Shown piece after piece: positions 8,692 to 17,263 of a stretch of DNA of 64,000 nt. The stretch's first letter is position 1; the number at the start of each line of letters is the position of its first letter. Source of the DNA: Paraburkholderia phenoliruptrix (GTDB lineage Bacteria > Pseudomonadota > Gammaproteobacteria > Burkholderiales > Burkholderiaceae); NCBI RefSeq assembly GCF_902859825.1, contig NZ_CADIKB010000026.1:1-64000 (forward strand), read 5' to 3'. A program made the position numbers and the translations under genes. The notes under the pieces are model-generated. The model saw only the letters and a list, made by a program, of their open reading frames with translations. It searched no databases and had not been told where the DNA came from.

Positions 8692-9354
8692 ATGGACACA
8701 TCGATCGCCCGCCGCAACATTCTGGCGCGCATTCGCGCGGCGCAAGGCCGCGAGCCCGAGCCGTCGGCGTCCGAGCGCGAGGCCGTGGCGGATTATCTGG
8801 CGCGCCATCCGCAGGGGCCGCGCCCGGACATGCCGCTCGATCTCACCGCTCGCTTTATCGAAGAAGCGCAGAAGATGTCGACCACGGTCGAGACTGTCGC
8901 GTCGCTGAGCGACGTGCCGGCCGCCGCCCATCGCTATCTGGTCGAACATGCGCTGCCGCTGCAAGCCATTGCATGGCAAACGCTTGAAGATCTGCGCTGG
9001 AACGACGCCGGTGTGGCTGTCGAATTTCGCAAGCCGCAAGACGGCGACGTGGTGGGGCTCACAGGCTGCTTCTGCGCCGCGGCGGAGACGGGCTCGCTCG
9101 TGCTGCTCTCGGGGCCGCAAACCTATGCATCGGCCGGCCTGCTGCCGGAAACGCACATTGCCGTGGTGCCCGCCTCGCGCATCGTGGCAGGACATGAAGA
9201 AGCATTTGCGTTGATCCGTAGCGAGCGGGGCGAGCTTCCGCGCGCGGTCAACTTCGTATCGGGGCCTTCACGCACCGGCGATATCGAGCAGACCATCGTG
9301 CTCGGCGCGCATGGACCTTACCGCGTGCACGTGATCGTCGTACTCGGCGCGTGA
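8692..9354 (+). CDS. lutC: LutC/YkgG (LUD domain) family protein
   Basis: LUD-domain protein related to LutC, a subunit of the LutABC iron-sulfur L-lactate oxidation complex. The 220-residue product has an N-terminal helical part (ARRNILARIRAA) and the C-terminal LUD core with GLTGCFCAAAETGSLVLLSGP and LLPETHIAVVP. The lutA and lutB partners are not adjacent: upstream is pncB, downstream an antiporter-like gene. Its role here is therefore uncertain; it may act with partners elsewhere or have another function. The start at 8692 gives MDTSIARRN. Confidence 0.88.
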   Translation: MDTSIARRNILARIRAAQGREPEPSASEREAVADYLARHPQGPRPDMPLDLTARFIEEAQKMSTTVETVASLSDVPAAAHRYLVEHALPLQAIAWQTLEDLRWNDAGVAVEFRKPQDGDVVGLTGCFCAAAETGSLVLLSGPQTYASAGLLPETHIAVVPASRIVAGHEEAFALIRSERGELPRAVNFVSGPSRTGDIEQTIVLGAHGPYRVHVIVVLGA

Positions 9355-9445
9355 GCCGGGCGTCGGCCGTTTTTGCATGCGCTTTTCATGCGCACGTGCC
9401 GGTCTGCGCTATCCATTCCCATTTCAGCAGAGGGACTTCCAGGTT

Positions 9446-10876
9446 ATGAATCGACGTGCCGTGCCGTCGAGCATGGTGCTCGTGGCTGTCTTGACGCTCA
9501 TGAGCTGGCCTCAGTTGGCGTGCGCCGCCACTCTGAACGGCGCGTCGCTTTCCGCGCTGTGGGGACTGCCGTTCGCGGGCGTGCTGCTCTCGATTGCCGT
9601 GTTTCCGCTTGTGGCGCCGGCTGTGTGGCATCACCATTTCGGCAAGATCGCGGCGGCGTGGGCGCTGGCGTTTCTCGTACCGTTCGCGTTCGCCTTCGGC
9701 GCAAGCGCAGCGTTCGGCACGCTCATGCATGCGTTGCTCGAAGAATATGTTCCGTTTATCGTCCTGCTGACCGCGCTCTATACGGTCGCGGGCGGCATCT
9801 GCGTGCGCGGCAATCTGCACGGCACGCCGCGCCTGAACACGGCCATTCTCGCACTCGGCACCTTGCTCGCGAGCGTGATGGGTACGACCGGCGCCGCCAT
9901 GCTGCTGATCCGGCCGTTGCTGCGCGCGAACGACAATCGCCGGCATGTCGTTCACGTGGTCGTGTTCTTTATCTTTCTGGTGGCCAATGCGGGCGGTTCA
10001 TTATCGCCGCTCGGCGATCCGCCGCTTTTCCTCGGCTTCCTGCAGGGTGTCGACTTCTTCTGGACGACCACGCATCTCGCGCTGCCGATGCTGTTTGTTT
10101 GCGGCGTGCTGCTCGTCGCGTTCTATTGTCTCGATTGGTACTTTTTCCATCGGCGGGAAGAGGAGCGCTCGCCTTTTCTGGATCCGACGCCTGACTCGCC
10201 GCGTCTCGGTATCGACGGGAAGATCAACTTTCTGTTGCTCGGCGCAGTGATCGGCCTCGTGCTGATGAGTGGGCTGTGGAAGCCGGGCGTGAGCTTCGAC
10301 GTGCTCGGCACTCACGTGGCGTTGCAAAACGTCGTGCGCGATGTCGCGCTCATCGGCGTCACGCTGCTTTCTCTTGCGTGGACGCCGCGCGCGGCTCGCG
10401 CGGGCAATGACTTCAACTGGGCGCCTATCGAAGAGGTCGCCAAACTCTTTGCCGGCATTTTCGTGACCATTGCTCCCGTTATCATGATGCTGCGCGCGGG
10501 GGAAGCGGGTGCGTTTGCCGGCGTCGTGCATCTCGTGAACGACGCCGCGGGTCAACCGCACAACGCCATGTACTTCTGGGCGACGGGGCTGCTATCTTCG
10601 TTTCTCGACAACGCGCCTACGTATCTCGTGTTTTTCAACCTCGCGGGCGGCGACGCGGCGTCGCTCATGACCGCCGGGGCCACCACGCTTGCCGCTATTT
10701 CAGCCGGCGCGGTGTTCATGGGCGCGAACAGTTATATCGGCAATGCGCCCAACTTCATGGTGAAGGCCATCGCGGAGTCGCGCGGTGTGCGTATGCCGGG
10801 CTTTTTCGCTTATCTCGGCTGGTCCGGTGCCGTGTTGCTGCCGCTTTTTCTCGTCACCGGCTGGCTGTTTTTCTGA
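9446..10876 (+). CDS. Sodium:proton antiporter-like / citrate-transporter-superfamily membrane protein
   Basis: Polytopic inner membrane protein of 476 residues in the ion transporter superfamily that includes CitM and Na+/H+ antiporters. The N-terminus has a signal-like segment (VLVAVLTLMSWPQLACA). About eleven further hydrophobic segments follow, with two re-entrant-type motifs: GGSLSPLGDPPLF near residue 180 and FLDNAPTYLVFFN near 390. The latter two are paired half-repeats expected in this fold. The substrate is not determinable. The start at 9446 is preferred over one 69 bases upstream because it lies directly before the signal-like segment. Confidence 0.82.
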   Translation: MNRRAVPSSMVLVAVLTLMSWPQLACAATLNGASLSALWGLPFAGVLLSIAVFPLVAPAVWHHHFGKIAAAWALAFLVPFAFAFGASAAFGTLMHALLEEYVPFIVLLTALYTVAGGICVRGNLHGTPRLNTAILALGTLLASVMGTTGAAMLLIRPLLRANDNRRHVVHVVVFFIFLVANAGGSLSPLGDPPLFLGFLQGVDFFWTTTHLALPMLFVCGVLLVAFYCLDWYFFHRREEERSPFLDPTPDSPRLGIDGKINFLLLGAVIGLVLMSGLWKPGVSFDVLGTHVALQNVVRDVALIGVTLLSLAWTPRAARAGNDFNWAPIEEVAKLFAGIFVTIAPVIMMLRAGEAGAFAGVVHLVNDAAGQPHNAMYFWATGLLSSFLDNAPTYLVFFNLAGGDAASLMTAGATTLAAISAGAVFMGANSYIGNAPNFMVKAIAESRGVRMPGFFAYLGWSGAVLLPLFLVTGWLFF

Positions 10877-10930
10877 CACTGAGCTTGCTGCCGAGGCCGT
10901 CGAACTCGACACGCTACACGGAGAATTGCA

Positions 10931-11920
10931 ATGCAGAAGATACTCGTCGCCCGTCCGATCTTTCCTGACGTGATCGAACGGCTTCAACGCTATTTCGACG
11001 TCGACTGGAACCAGGGCGACGTGCTGTCCGCGGAGGAATTGAAGCGCCGCCTCGCCGACAAGGACGGCGCGCTCACGGCCGGCGACCCCATTGGCGCCGA
11101 CGTGCTCGCGGCCGCGCCGCGTCTTCGTGTGGTGTCGAACATGGCCGTGGGCTACAACAATTTCGAAATGGCGGCGTTCAACGCGGCGAACGTGCTCGGC
11201 ACCAATACGCCGGACGTGCTCAACGAATCGACGGCGGACTTCGGCTGGGCACTGATGATGGCCGCGGCGCGGCGCATCGCCGAATCGGAGCACTGGCTGC
11301 GCGCGGGCAAATGGCAGAAATGGTCGTACGACAGCTTCCTCGGCAGCGACCTCTATGGCTCGACGCTCGGCGTGATCGGCATGGGCCGCATCGGTCAGGC
11401 GCTCGCGCGGCGCGCCCGCGGCTTCAATATGCAGGTCATCTATCACAACCGCTCGCGCGTCGCGCCGGAAATCGAAGCGGAGCTGAACGCCGAATATGTG
11501 TCGAAGCAGGACCTGCTGCGGCGTGCCGATCATGTCGTGCTCGTTCTGCCCTACACAAACGAGAACCATCACACGATCGGCGCCGCCGAACTCGCGCTGA
11601 TGAAGCCGACTGCGACGCTGACCAATATCGCGCGCGGCGGCATCGTCGACGATGCGGCGCTCGTCGAGGCACTGCGCGCGAAGCAGATCGCCGCCGCGGG
11701 CCTCGACGTGTTCGAAGGCGAGCCCAATCTGAACCCTGACTTGCTCACCGTGCCGAACGTCGTGTTGACGCCGCACATTGCGAGCGCCACGGAGGCGACG
11801 CGCCGCGCGATGGCCAACCTCGCCGCGGATAACCTGATTGCCGGTCTCGGCGAAGGCCCGCGCGCGGGTCAGCCGCCTAATCCGATCAACGCCGAAGTCA
11901 TCGGCCGGGCACGTGCATGA
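10931..11920 (+). CDS. ghrB: D-2-hydroxyacid dehydrogenase (glyoxylate/hydroxypyruvate reductase type)
   Basis: NAD(P)H-dependent reductase of 2-keto acids such as glyoxylate, hydroxypyruvate or 2-ketogluconate. The 329-residue length equals that of the GhrB family. The Rossmann motif GVIGMGRIGQA is near residue 145. Catalytic residues appear as Arg in NIARGGIVDD, Glu in FEGEP and His in PHIASAT. A ribosome binding site (GGAGAA) precedes the ATG. Its stop overlaps the rmuC start by four bases. Exact substrate preference is an inference from family resemblance. Confidence 0.9.
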   Translation: MQKILVARPIFPDVIERLQRYFDVDWNQGDVLSAEELKRRLADKDGALTAGDPIGADVLAAAPRLRVVSNMAVGYNNFEMAAFNAANVLGTNTPDVLNESTADFGWALMMAAARRIAESEHWLRAGKWQKWSYDSFLGSDLYGSTLGVIGMGRIGQALARRARGFNMQVIYHNRSRVAPEIEAELNAEYVSKQDLLRRADHVVLVLPYTNENHHTIGAAELALMKPTATLTNIARGGIVDDAALVEALRAKQIAAAGLDVFEGEPNLNPDLLTVPNVVLTPHIASATEATRRAMANLAADNLIAGLGEGPRAGQPPNPINAEVIGRARA

Positions 11921-13374
11921 CGATGGTGCTTATCGCGGCCGTCGCCGTGCTGGCGGTGGCGCTCGTGCTTGCGTTGGCCATCCTGATGCGCGGGCAGCGC
12001 GGCGCGGCCGGGCAGGAAGAGTTTGAACTGCTGAGCGAGCGCATCGACGCCGCGGCGGATGCGCAGGCGCACGCGTACGAGCGTCTCGAGCGGCAATTGC
12101 GCAATGACATCGCCGAGACGGCGCGCGTGTCGCGCACTGAGCAGAGCAGTGGCTTCGCGCATTTCCAGCAGACGCTCGCCGCGCAATTCAGCAGCATGAC
12201 GACCGTGCAGGGCGGCAAGATCGACGGCTTCGCGCAGCAGCTCGACGCCGTGCGGCACAGCCTGCAGCAACAGGCGCAGCAGGCGCGCGATGAACAGGGG
12301 CGCTCGCTCAAGCAATTCGGCGATACGCTCAGCTTGCAACTCGGCCAACTGACCGAAGCGAACGATCGGCGCTTTGCCGAGGTTCGCGCGACCATCGAGC
12401 AGCGGCTGAAGGACATCGAGGCGAACAACGCCACGAAGCTGGAGGAAATGCGCCGTACCGTCGACGAAAAACTGCATGCGACGCTCGAACAGCGCCTCGG
12501 CGAATCGTTCAAGCTCGTGTCCGACCGGCTCGAGCAGGTGCACCGCGGTTTGGGCGAGATGCAGACGCTGGCGGCGGGCGTCGGCGATCTGAAGAAGGTG
12601 CTGACGAACGTCAAGACGCGCGGTACATGGGGAGAAGTCCAGCTTGAAGCGCTGCTCGAGCAGATGCTCACCGCGGACCAATATGCAAAGAATGTGGCCA
12701 CCGTGCCGAAGAGCGCGGATCGCGTCGAGTTCGCCATCCGCTTGCCGGGACGGGTCGAAGCGGGCGGCGCCGGCAGCGCGGCAGCGCCAGTGTGGCTGCC
12801 GATCGACGCGAAATTTCCGCGCGAAGACTACGAGCGTCTGATCGACGCGCAGGAACGGGCCGATCCGGTCGCGGTGGAAGAAGCGTCACGCGCGTTGGAA
12901 GCGCGGATTCGCGCCGAGGCGCGGACCATCGCAGAAAAATACGTGTCGCCGCCGCACACCACAGATTTTGCGCTGCTGTTCCTGCCGACCGAGGGTCTAT
13001 ACGCCGAAGTGCTGCGCCGGCCGGGGCTCTCGGACCTGCTGCAACGCGATTACCGCGTCACCATTGCCGGCCCGACGACGCTGACTGCGCTGCTCAACAG
13101 TTTGCAGATGGGTTTCCGTACGCTCGCAATCGAACGGCGTTCGAGCGAGGTATGGCAGGTGCTCGGCGCGGTCAAGACGGAGTTCGGCAAATTCGGCGAC
13201 GTGCTTGCGAAAACGAAGACGCAGCTTGAAACGGTCACGCGTTCCATCGAGGCAGCGGAGACGCGCACTCGCGTCATGAGCCGCAAGCTGCGCGACGTGG
13301 AAGCGTTGCCGGGCGAGGAGGCGAATGGCTTGATAGGCGGTGCGTTGTCGGGCATCGAGCCCGACGAGCAGTGA
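11917..13374 (+). CDS. rmuC: RmuC-family DNA recombination protein
   Basis: RmuC limits inversions between short repeats and is thought to be nuclease-related. The 485-residue product begins with a transmembrane helix (MVLIAAVAVLAVALVLALAI, residues ~3-22). A long coiled-coil region (about residues 30-200, rich in Q, R and E) follows, then the conserved RmuC core with TRGTWGEVQLEALLEQML, LPIDAKFPREDYERL and LFLPTEGLYAEVL. It is coupled to the upstream dehydrogenase gene by an ATGA overlap. Confidence 0.94.
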   Translation: MTMVLIAAVAVLAVALVLALAILMRGQRGAAGQEEFELLSERIDAAADAQAHAYERLERQLRNDIAETARVSRTEQSSGFAHFQQTLAAQFSSMTTVQGGKIDGFAQQLDAVRHSLQQQAQQARDEQGRSLKQFGDTLSLQLGQLTEANDRRFAEVRATIEQRLKDIEANNATKLEEMRRTVDEKLHATLEQRLGESFKLVSDRLEQVHRGLGEMQTLAAGVGDLKKVLTNVKTRGTWGEVQLEALLEQMLTADQYAKNVATVPKSADRVEFAIRLPGRVEAGGAGSAAAPVWLPIDAKFPREDYERLIDAQERADPVAVEEASRALEARIRAEARTIAEKYVSPPHTTDFALLFLPTEGLYAEVLRRPGLSDLLQRDYRVTIAGPTTLTALLNSLQMGFRTLAIERRSSEVWQVLGAVKTEFGKFGDVLAKTKTQLETVTRSIEAAETRTRVMSRKLRDVEALPGEEANGLIGGALSGIEPDEQ

Positions 13375-13558
13375 GGCGGCAAGGGAGGCCGGCGCGGCGT
13401 GTGAGCCGTCAACGTTGACGTCAGCAGCCGGCATCGGCCTCGCGCGACGGCCGGCATCGGTCCGGCATCAGTCCGGCGTCGGCCGAGGGCCAGGCCGGCA
13501 TCGCGGGCGGCGGTAGCAGTGGCCGGCGCCGCCGCCATGGCCCGCCTTACAACGCGGG

Positions 13559-13834
13559 TCAAGCTTCTTCCGGTGCGTCCGTCAGCTGGATCTCAATGCC
13601 GCCGAAGCGCGACGCGACCCAGTTGTACGCGTGGCAGGCAATCCACAGCAGGATGAAGCCAAGAATCGCGTTCAACAGCAGGGCGCTGAACACCGTGCTC
13701 AGTTCGACCGAGCCATAGCGAACGAACGCGACCAGCACGCCGAGCAGCACGATAGGCACCGAAAACGTCAGATAGACGAGGATAAGTGCTTTGGCCGTTT
13801 GTCCCGGTGCAATGAACGAGATCTGTTTTTTCAT
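13559..13834 (-). CDS. Small hypothetical membrane protein, 91 aa
   Basis: Not recognised. The protein starts MKKQISFIAPGQTAK, then has two predicted transmembrane helices (about residues 17-40 and 50-75) and a short acidic tail ending DAPEEA. It lies 88 bases downstream of moeA on the same strand and may be co-transcribed with the molybdenum cofactor genes. The context gives no strong clue to function. The start at 13834 is chosen because upstream residues are arginine-rich and non-conserved in character. Confidence 0.7.
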   Translation of the reverse strand: MKKQISFIAPGQTAKALILVYLTFSVPIVLLGVLVAFVRYGSVELSTVFSALLLNAILGFILLWIACHAYNWVASRFGGIEIQLTDAPEEA

Positions 13835-13921
13835 GTAAGTCAAACCCGCATGTCGTAGTGGTAATGGGTAAAGCAAAACGTGAACGCGATGAAAGCGCCG
13901 GGTCGCGAACGCGCGCAACCG

Positions 13922-15241
13922 TCAGATCAGGCCGTGGAACAGCATGATACTCACGGGTTCGCCCTCGGCGATGTCGCCTTCATCGTGGCCGAGCACGATG
14001 AAACAGTTGGCCTCGCTCATCGAACTCAGCACGCCCGAGCTCTGCGAGCCTGTCGGTGTGACCTGCCACTGGCCGTTTGCACCGTTAGCACCGTTCGCAG
14101 CCTGCGTGGCGATGCCGCGCTGAAACTCGGTCCGTCCGGGCCGCTTGCGGATCGGGCACTGGCTTGCCGCCTGGATCACCGGCAGCGGTTGTGGCGTTGC
14201 GCCGGACATGAGCAGCAGGACCTCGCGCACGATCTGATAGAACGTCACCATGACCGCCACGGGATTGCCCGGCAGACCGAAGAATAACGCAGGCAGCCCG
14301 AGACCCGGCCGCTCGCCGGACCAGACGCGGCCAAACGCGAGAGGGCGGCCCGGGCGCATGGCGAGGCTCCAGAACGCGACGTCGCCGAATGTCTGCAACA
14401 TCTGCCTCGTGAAATCGGCCTCGCCGACGGAGACGCCGCCCGAGGTCAGCACCACGTCCGCGCTCGCCGCGGCGCTGCGCAGCGCGGCCTCGAGCGCGGC
14501 GGGTTCGTCGCGGATCACACCGAGATCGAGGGTGTCCACGTTCAGGCGCCGCAGCATGGCAAAGAGCGTGTAGCGATTGCTGTCGTACACGGAGCCCGCG
14601 TCGAGCGGTTCGCCGAGCGAGCGCAGTTCGTCGCCGGTCGAAAAGAACGCGACGCGCAGGCGCCGCCGGACATTGATTTCGCCGATGCCGAGCGAAGCCA
14701 GCAAGCCCAGGTCGGACGCACGGAGCACGCGGCCCGCGCGCAACGCCGCGTGGCCGCGGGCAAGATCTTCGCCGGCGAGGCGCCGGTTGGCACCGGCGCG
14801 CACGGCGTCGGCTGAAAAGCGGATCGACGCCGAGTCTGCGCTGCGCTCAACCAGCTCTTGCGGCACGACCGTGTCGCAGCCTTGCGGAATGCACGCGCCT
14901 GTCATCACGCGCACGCATTGCGCGCCCTCGACGCGGCCGGGAAACGGATGGCCCGCCAAGGCTTTGCCGACGACCGTCAGTTCGACGGCCGGCGGGGCTG
15001 CCGCCAGCGCGGCGCCATTGAACGCATAGCCGTCCATCGCCGAATTATCGTGCGACGGCACGTCGATGGGCGAGACGATGTCCGCGGCGAGCACGCGGTC
15101 GAGTGCGTCGCGCAGCGCCACGCGCTCGACGGCCGTGACCGGCGTGGCCCATTCGCGCGTGATGGCCTGAGCGGCCGGCACAGGCAGCGCGTGAGGATCG
15201 TACTGCGCGACGCAGCGGGAAAATTCGTTGTGCGTGGTCAT
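13922..15241 (-). CDS. moeA: Molybdopterin molybdenumtransferase MoeA
   Basis: Inserts molybdenum into adenylated molybdopterin in the last step of molybdenum cofactor synthesis. The 439-residue product shows VPSHDNSAMDGYAF near residue 65, the FSTGDEL motif in the central domain, LTSGGVSVGEADF and LFGLPGNPVAVMVTF. These are MoeA hallmarks, and the length fits (E. coli 411). A short NGANGANG repeat in the C-terminal domain is a local insertion. It follows mobA by 62 bases in a moaA-mobA-moeA order on the minus strand. Confidence 0.97.
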   Translation of the reverse strand: MTTHNEFSRCVAQYDPHALPVPAAQAITREWATPVTAVERVALRDALDRVLAADIVSPIDVPSHDNSAMDGYAFNGAALAAAPPAVELTVVGKALAGHPFPGRVEGAQCVRVMTGACIPQGCDTVVPQELVERSADSASIRFSADAVRAGANRRLAGEDLARGHAALRAGRVLRASDLGLLASLGIGEINVRRRLRVAFFSTGDELRSLGEPLDAGSVYDSNRYTLFAMLRRLNVDTLDLGVIRDEPAALEAALRSAAASADVVLTSGGVSVGEADFTRQMLQTFGDVAFWSLAMRPGRPLAFGRVWSGERPGLGLPALFFGLPGNPVAVMVTFYQIVREVLLLMSGATPQPLPVIQAASQCPIRKRPGRTEFQRGIATQAANGANGANGQWQVTPTGSQSSGVLSSMSEANCFIVLGHDEGDIAEGEPVSIMLFHGLI

Positions 15242-15303
15242 GAAGAAGCTGGACGTCGCGGCCGGCGGCGGGACTGGCAGAGGCCGTGCGGCGGAGCGGG
15301 ATT

Positions 15304-15942
15304 TCAGCCGGGGCCCCGATGACGCTCGAGGTCGGCGAGTTCTTGTAAAGAATTGATATTGTAAAACGCGCGCTCGTCGGCAAAGGCGACTTCCACTGTC
15401 CTGTGGCGCGCGTACCACGCGCGAACCTTACGCTCGCCGGCCTGCAGAAAATTCGCGAGATCGTCGGCGAGACCCGTGCGCAGCAGCGCGAAGACGGGGT
15501 GGAGCGACAGCTTGCCTCCGGCGTCGCAAGTAGTGACGGTCGCGATGTCGGCCGAATTGGACGCGAGCGCGTCTGCGAGGCGCGCGGCCAGGTCCGCGGG
15601 CAGCCACGGGCTGTCGCACGGCGCGCTGAGCAGGTAATCGCTGCGTGCCGCACGCAAACCGGCGAGCAAACCGGCGAGCGGTCCGGGAAATTCGGGCAGC
15701 GTGTCGGCGACGACCTGCGCGCCGAACGGCGCACCGAGCGCCGCATAGATATCGGCGTGACGATTGGCGCTGATCAGCAGCGCGCCCGTCTGCGGCGCGA
15801 GGCGCGTGAGGACGTGGGCGGCCAACGGTTCACCGTGGAGCGGCTGCAGGCCCTTGTCGACGCCGCCCATCCGGGTGCCGCGGCCGCCTGCGAGCACGAG
15901 GCCCGTGATCTGTTCGCGCGATGGACGCGGGAGTCGCTGCAT
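15304..15942 (-). CDS. mobA: Molybdenum cofactor guanylyltransferase MobA
   Basis: Attaches GMP to molybdopterin to form the bis-MGD cofactor of DMSO-reductase-family enzymes. The 212-residue product has the nucleotidyltransferase signature GLVLAGGRGTRMGGVDKGL near residue 14 and the conserved SAPCDSPWLP metal-site region near 105, then FYNINSLQELADLE near the end. It starts nine bases after the moaA stop and so is in the same operon. Confidence 0.96.
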   Translation of the reverse strand: MQRLPRPSREQITGLVLAGGRGTRMGGVDKGLQPLHGEPLAAHVLTRLAPQTGALLISANRHADIYAALGAPFGAQVVADTLPEFPGPLAGLLAGLRAARSDYLLSAPCDSPWLPADLAARLADALASNSADIATVTTCDAGGKLSLHPVFALLRTGLADDLANFLQAGERKVRAWYARHRTVEVAFADERAFYNINSLQELADLERHRGPG

Positions 15943-15951
15943 GCCTGCGAA

Positions 15952-17061
15952 TCAACCGCCGATATACGACATCTCGACGCGCCGCGCATCCTGCGCGCCC
16001 GGCTCGGCCATATTGCTGCCGCGCAGTTGCGAGTAGCGATCGGCGCGCCCCTGCCAGATTTCGGCGACGGCGGTGGCGATGTCGGCATCGCTCGCCCCGC
16101 CGCGCAGCAACGCGCGCAGATCATGTCCGGCCGACGCAAAGAGGCACAGGTACAGCTTGCCCTCCGTCGAAAGGCGCGCGCGCGTGCAGCTGCCGCAAAA
16201 GGCGCGCGTCACGCTCGAGATCACGCCGATCTCGCCGTTGCCGTCCGCGTAACCCCAGCGCTGGGCGGTTTCGGCGGCGCTGTGCGCTTCGAGCGGCGCG
16301 AGCGGGAAATGCTCGGCGATGCGCGCAATCACATCAGCGGACGGCAGCACTTCGGCCATATTCCAGCCGTTCGACGTGCCGACGTCCATATATTCGATAA
16401 AGCGCAGCACCGCGCCCGAGCCTTTGAAGTGGCGCGCCATCGGCACGATTTCGCTGTCGTTCGTGCCGCGCTTGACCACCATGTTGACCTTCACGGGCGC
16501 GAGGCCCACGGCCTGCGCGGCGGCAATGCCGTCGAGCACGTCGGCGACCGCGAAGTCAGCGTCGTTCATGCGGCGAAACAGCGTGTCGTCGAGCGCGTCG
16601 AGGCTGACCGTGACGCGGGACAGACCGGCGTCTTTCAGGCTGCGCGCTTTGCGCGCGAGAAGCGAGCCGTTGGTGGTCAGCGTCAGGTCGAGTGGCCGGC
16701 CGGTCGGCGTGGTGAGCTGCGACAGCCGCTCGATCAGGAACTCCAGATTCTTGCGCAGGAGCGGCTCGCCGCCCGTCAGACGAATTTTTTCGACGCCATG
16801 CGCGACAAAAATCCGCGCGAGCCGTTCGATTTCCTCAAAACTCAGCAACGCGCTGTGCGGCAGAAACGCATAGTCCTTGTCGAAGACGGCGCGCGGCATG
16901 CAGTAGACGCAGCGGAAATTGCAGCGGTCCGTCACCGAAATACGCAGGTCGCGCAGCGGGCGTGCGAGGGTGTCGTGCAGCGCGCCGCTAGGTGTCTGCA
17001 GCGGCCCGGAGATGACCGGCGCCGCGCTGAGATCGGCAACAGGGATGATGCGTCGGGACAT
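15952..17061 (-). CDS. moaA: GTP 3',8-cyclase MoaA
   Basis: Radical SAM enzyme making the first molybdopterin intermediate from GTP. The N-terminal cluster CNFRCVYC has cysteines at 47, 51 and 54. The C-terminal [4Fe-4S] site is CGSC plus a third Cys 13 residues on (YLCLF). The protein ends in the conserved Gly-Gly tail (SYIGG). Length is 369 residues from MSRRIIP; an ATG seven codons upstream (17082) is a possible alternative. It is the first gene of the leftward molybdenum cofactor cluster. Confidence 0.97.
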   Translation of the reverse strand: MSRRIIPVADLSAAPVISGPLQTPSGALHDTLARPLRDLRISVTDRCNFRCVYCMPRAVFDKDYAFLPHSALLSFEEIERLARIFVAHGVEKIRLTGGEPLLRKNLEFLIERLSQLTTPTGRPLDLTLTTNGSLLARKARSLKDAGLSRVTVSLDALDDTLFRRMNDADFAVADVLDGIAAAQAVGLAPVKVNMVVKRGTNDSEIVPMARHFKGSGAVLRFIEYMDVGTSNGWNMAEVLPSADVIARIAEHFPLAPLEAHSAAETAQRWGYADGNGEIGVISSVTRAFCGSCTRARLSTEGKLYLCLFASAGHDLRALLRGGASDADIATAVAEIWQGRADRYSQLRGSNMAEPGAQDARRVEMSYIGG

Positions 17062-17206
17062 GGATTGCTTGCGTTGCGTCAAAGCGGAAGGACGAGTGAT
17101 TCATTCTAGCGGAAATGCATCTCGCGGCTGGGCGAAGGCCGGCGCTGTCGGGGTATACGGGGAGGAGGGCGGTTGGACACGTGTCTGTCTGGCAGCGGGT
17201 TCGGGC

Positions 17207-17238
17207 AAAAAAAAGCCCGCCGGTAAGGGCGGGCTTTT
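17207..17238 (-). terminator. Rho-independent terminator of rne
   Basis: The stem GCCCGCC/GGCGGGC is followed leftward by eight T residues, 26 bases past the rne stop. Confidence 0.85.
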
Positions 17239-17263
17239 CGACACGACGCGATGCGCCACAGAC

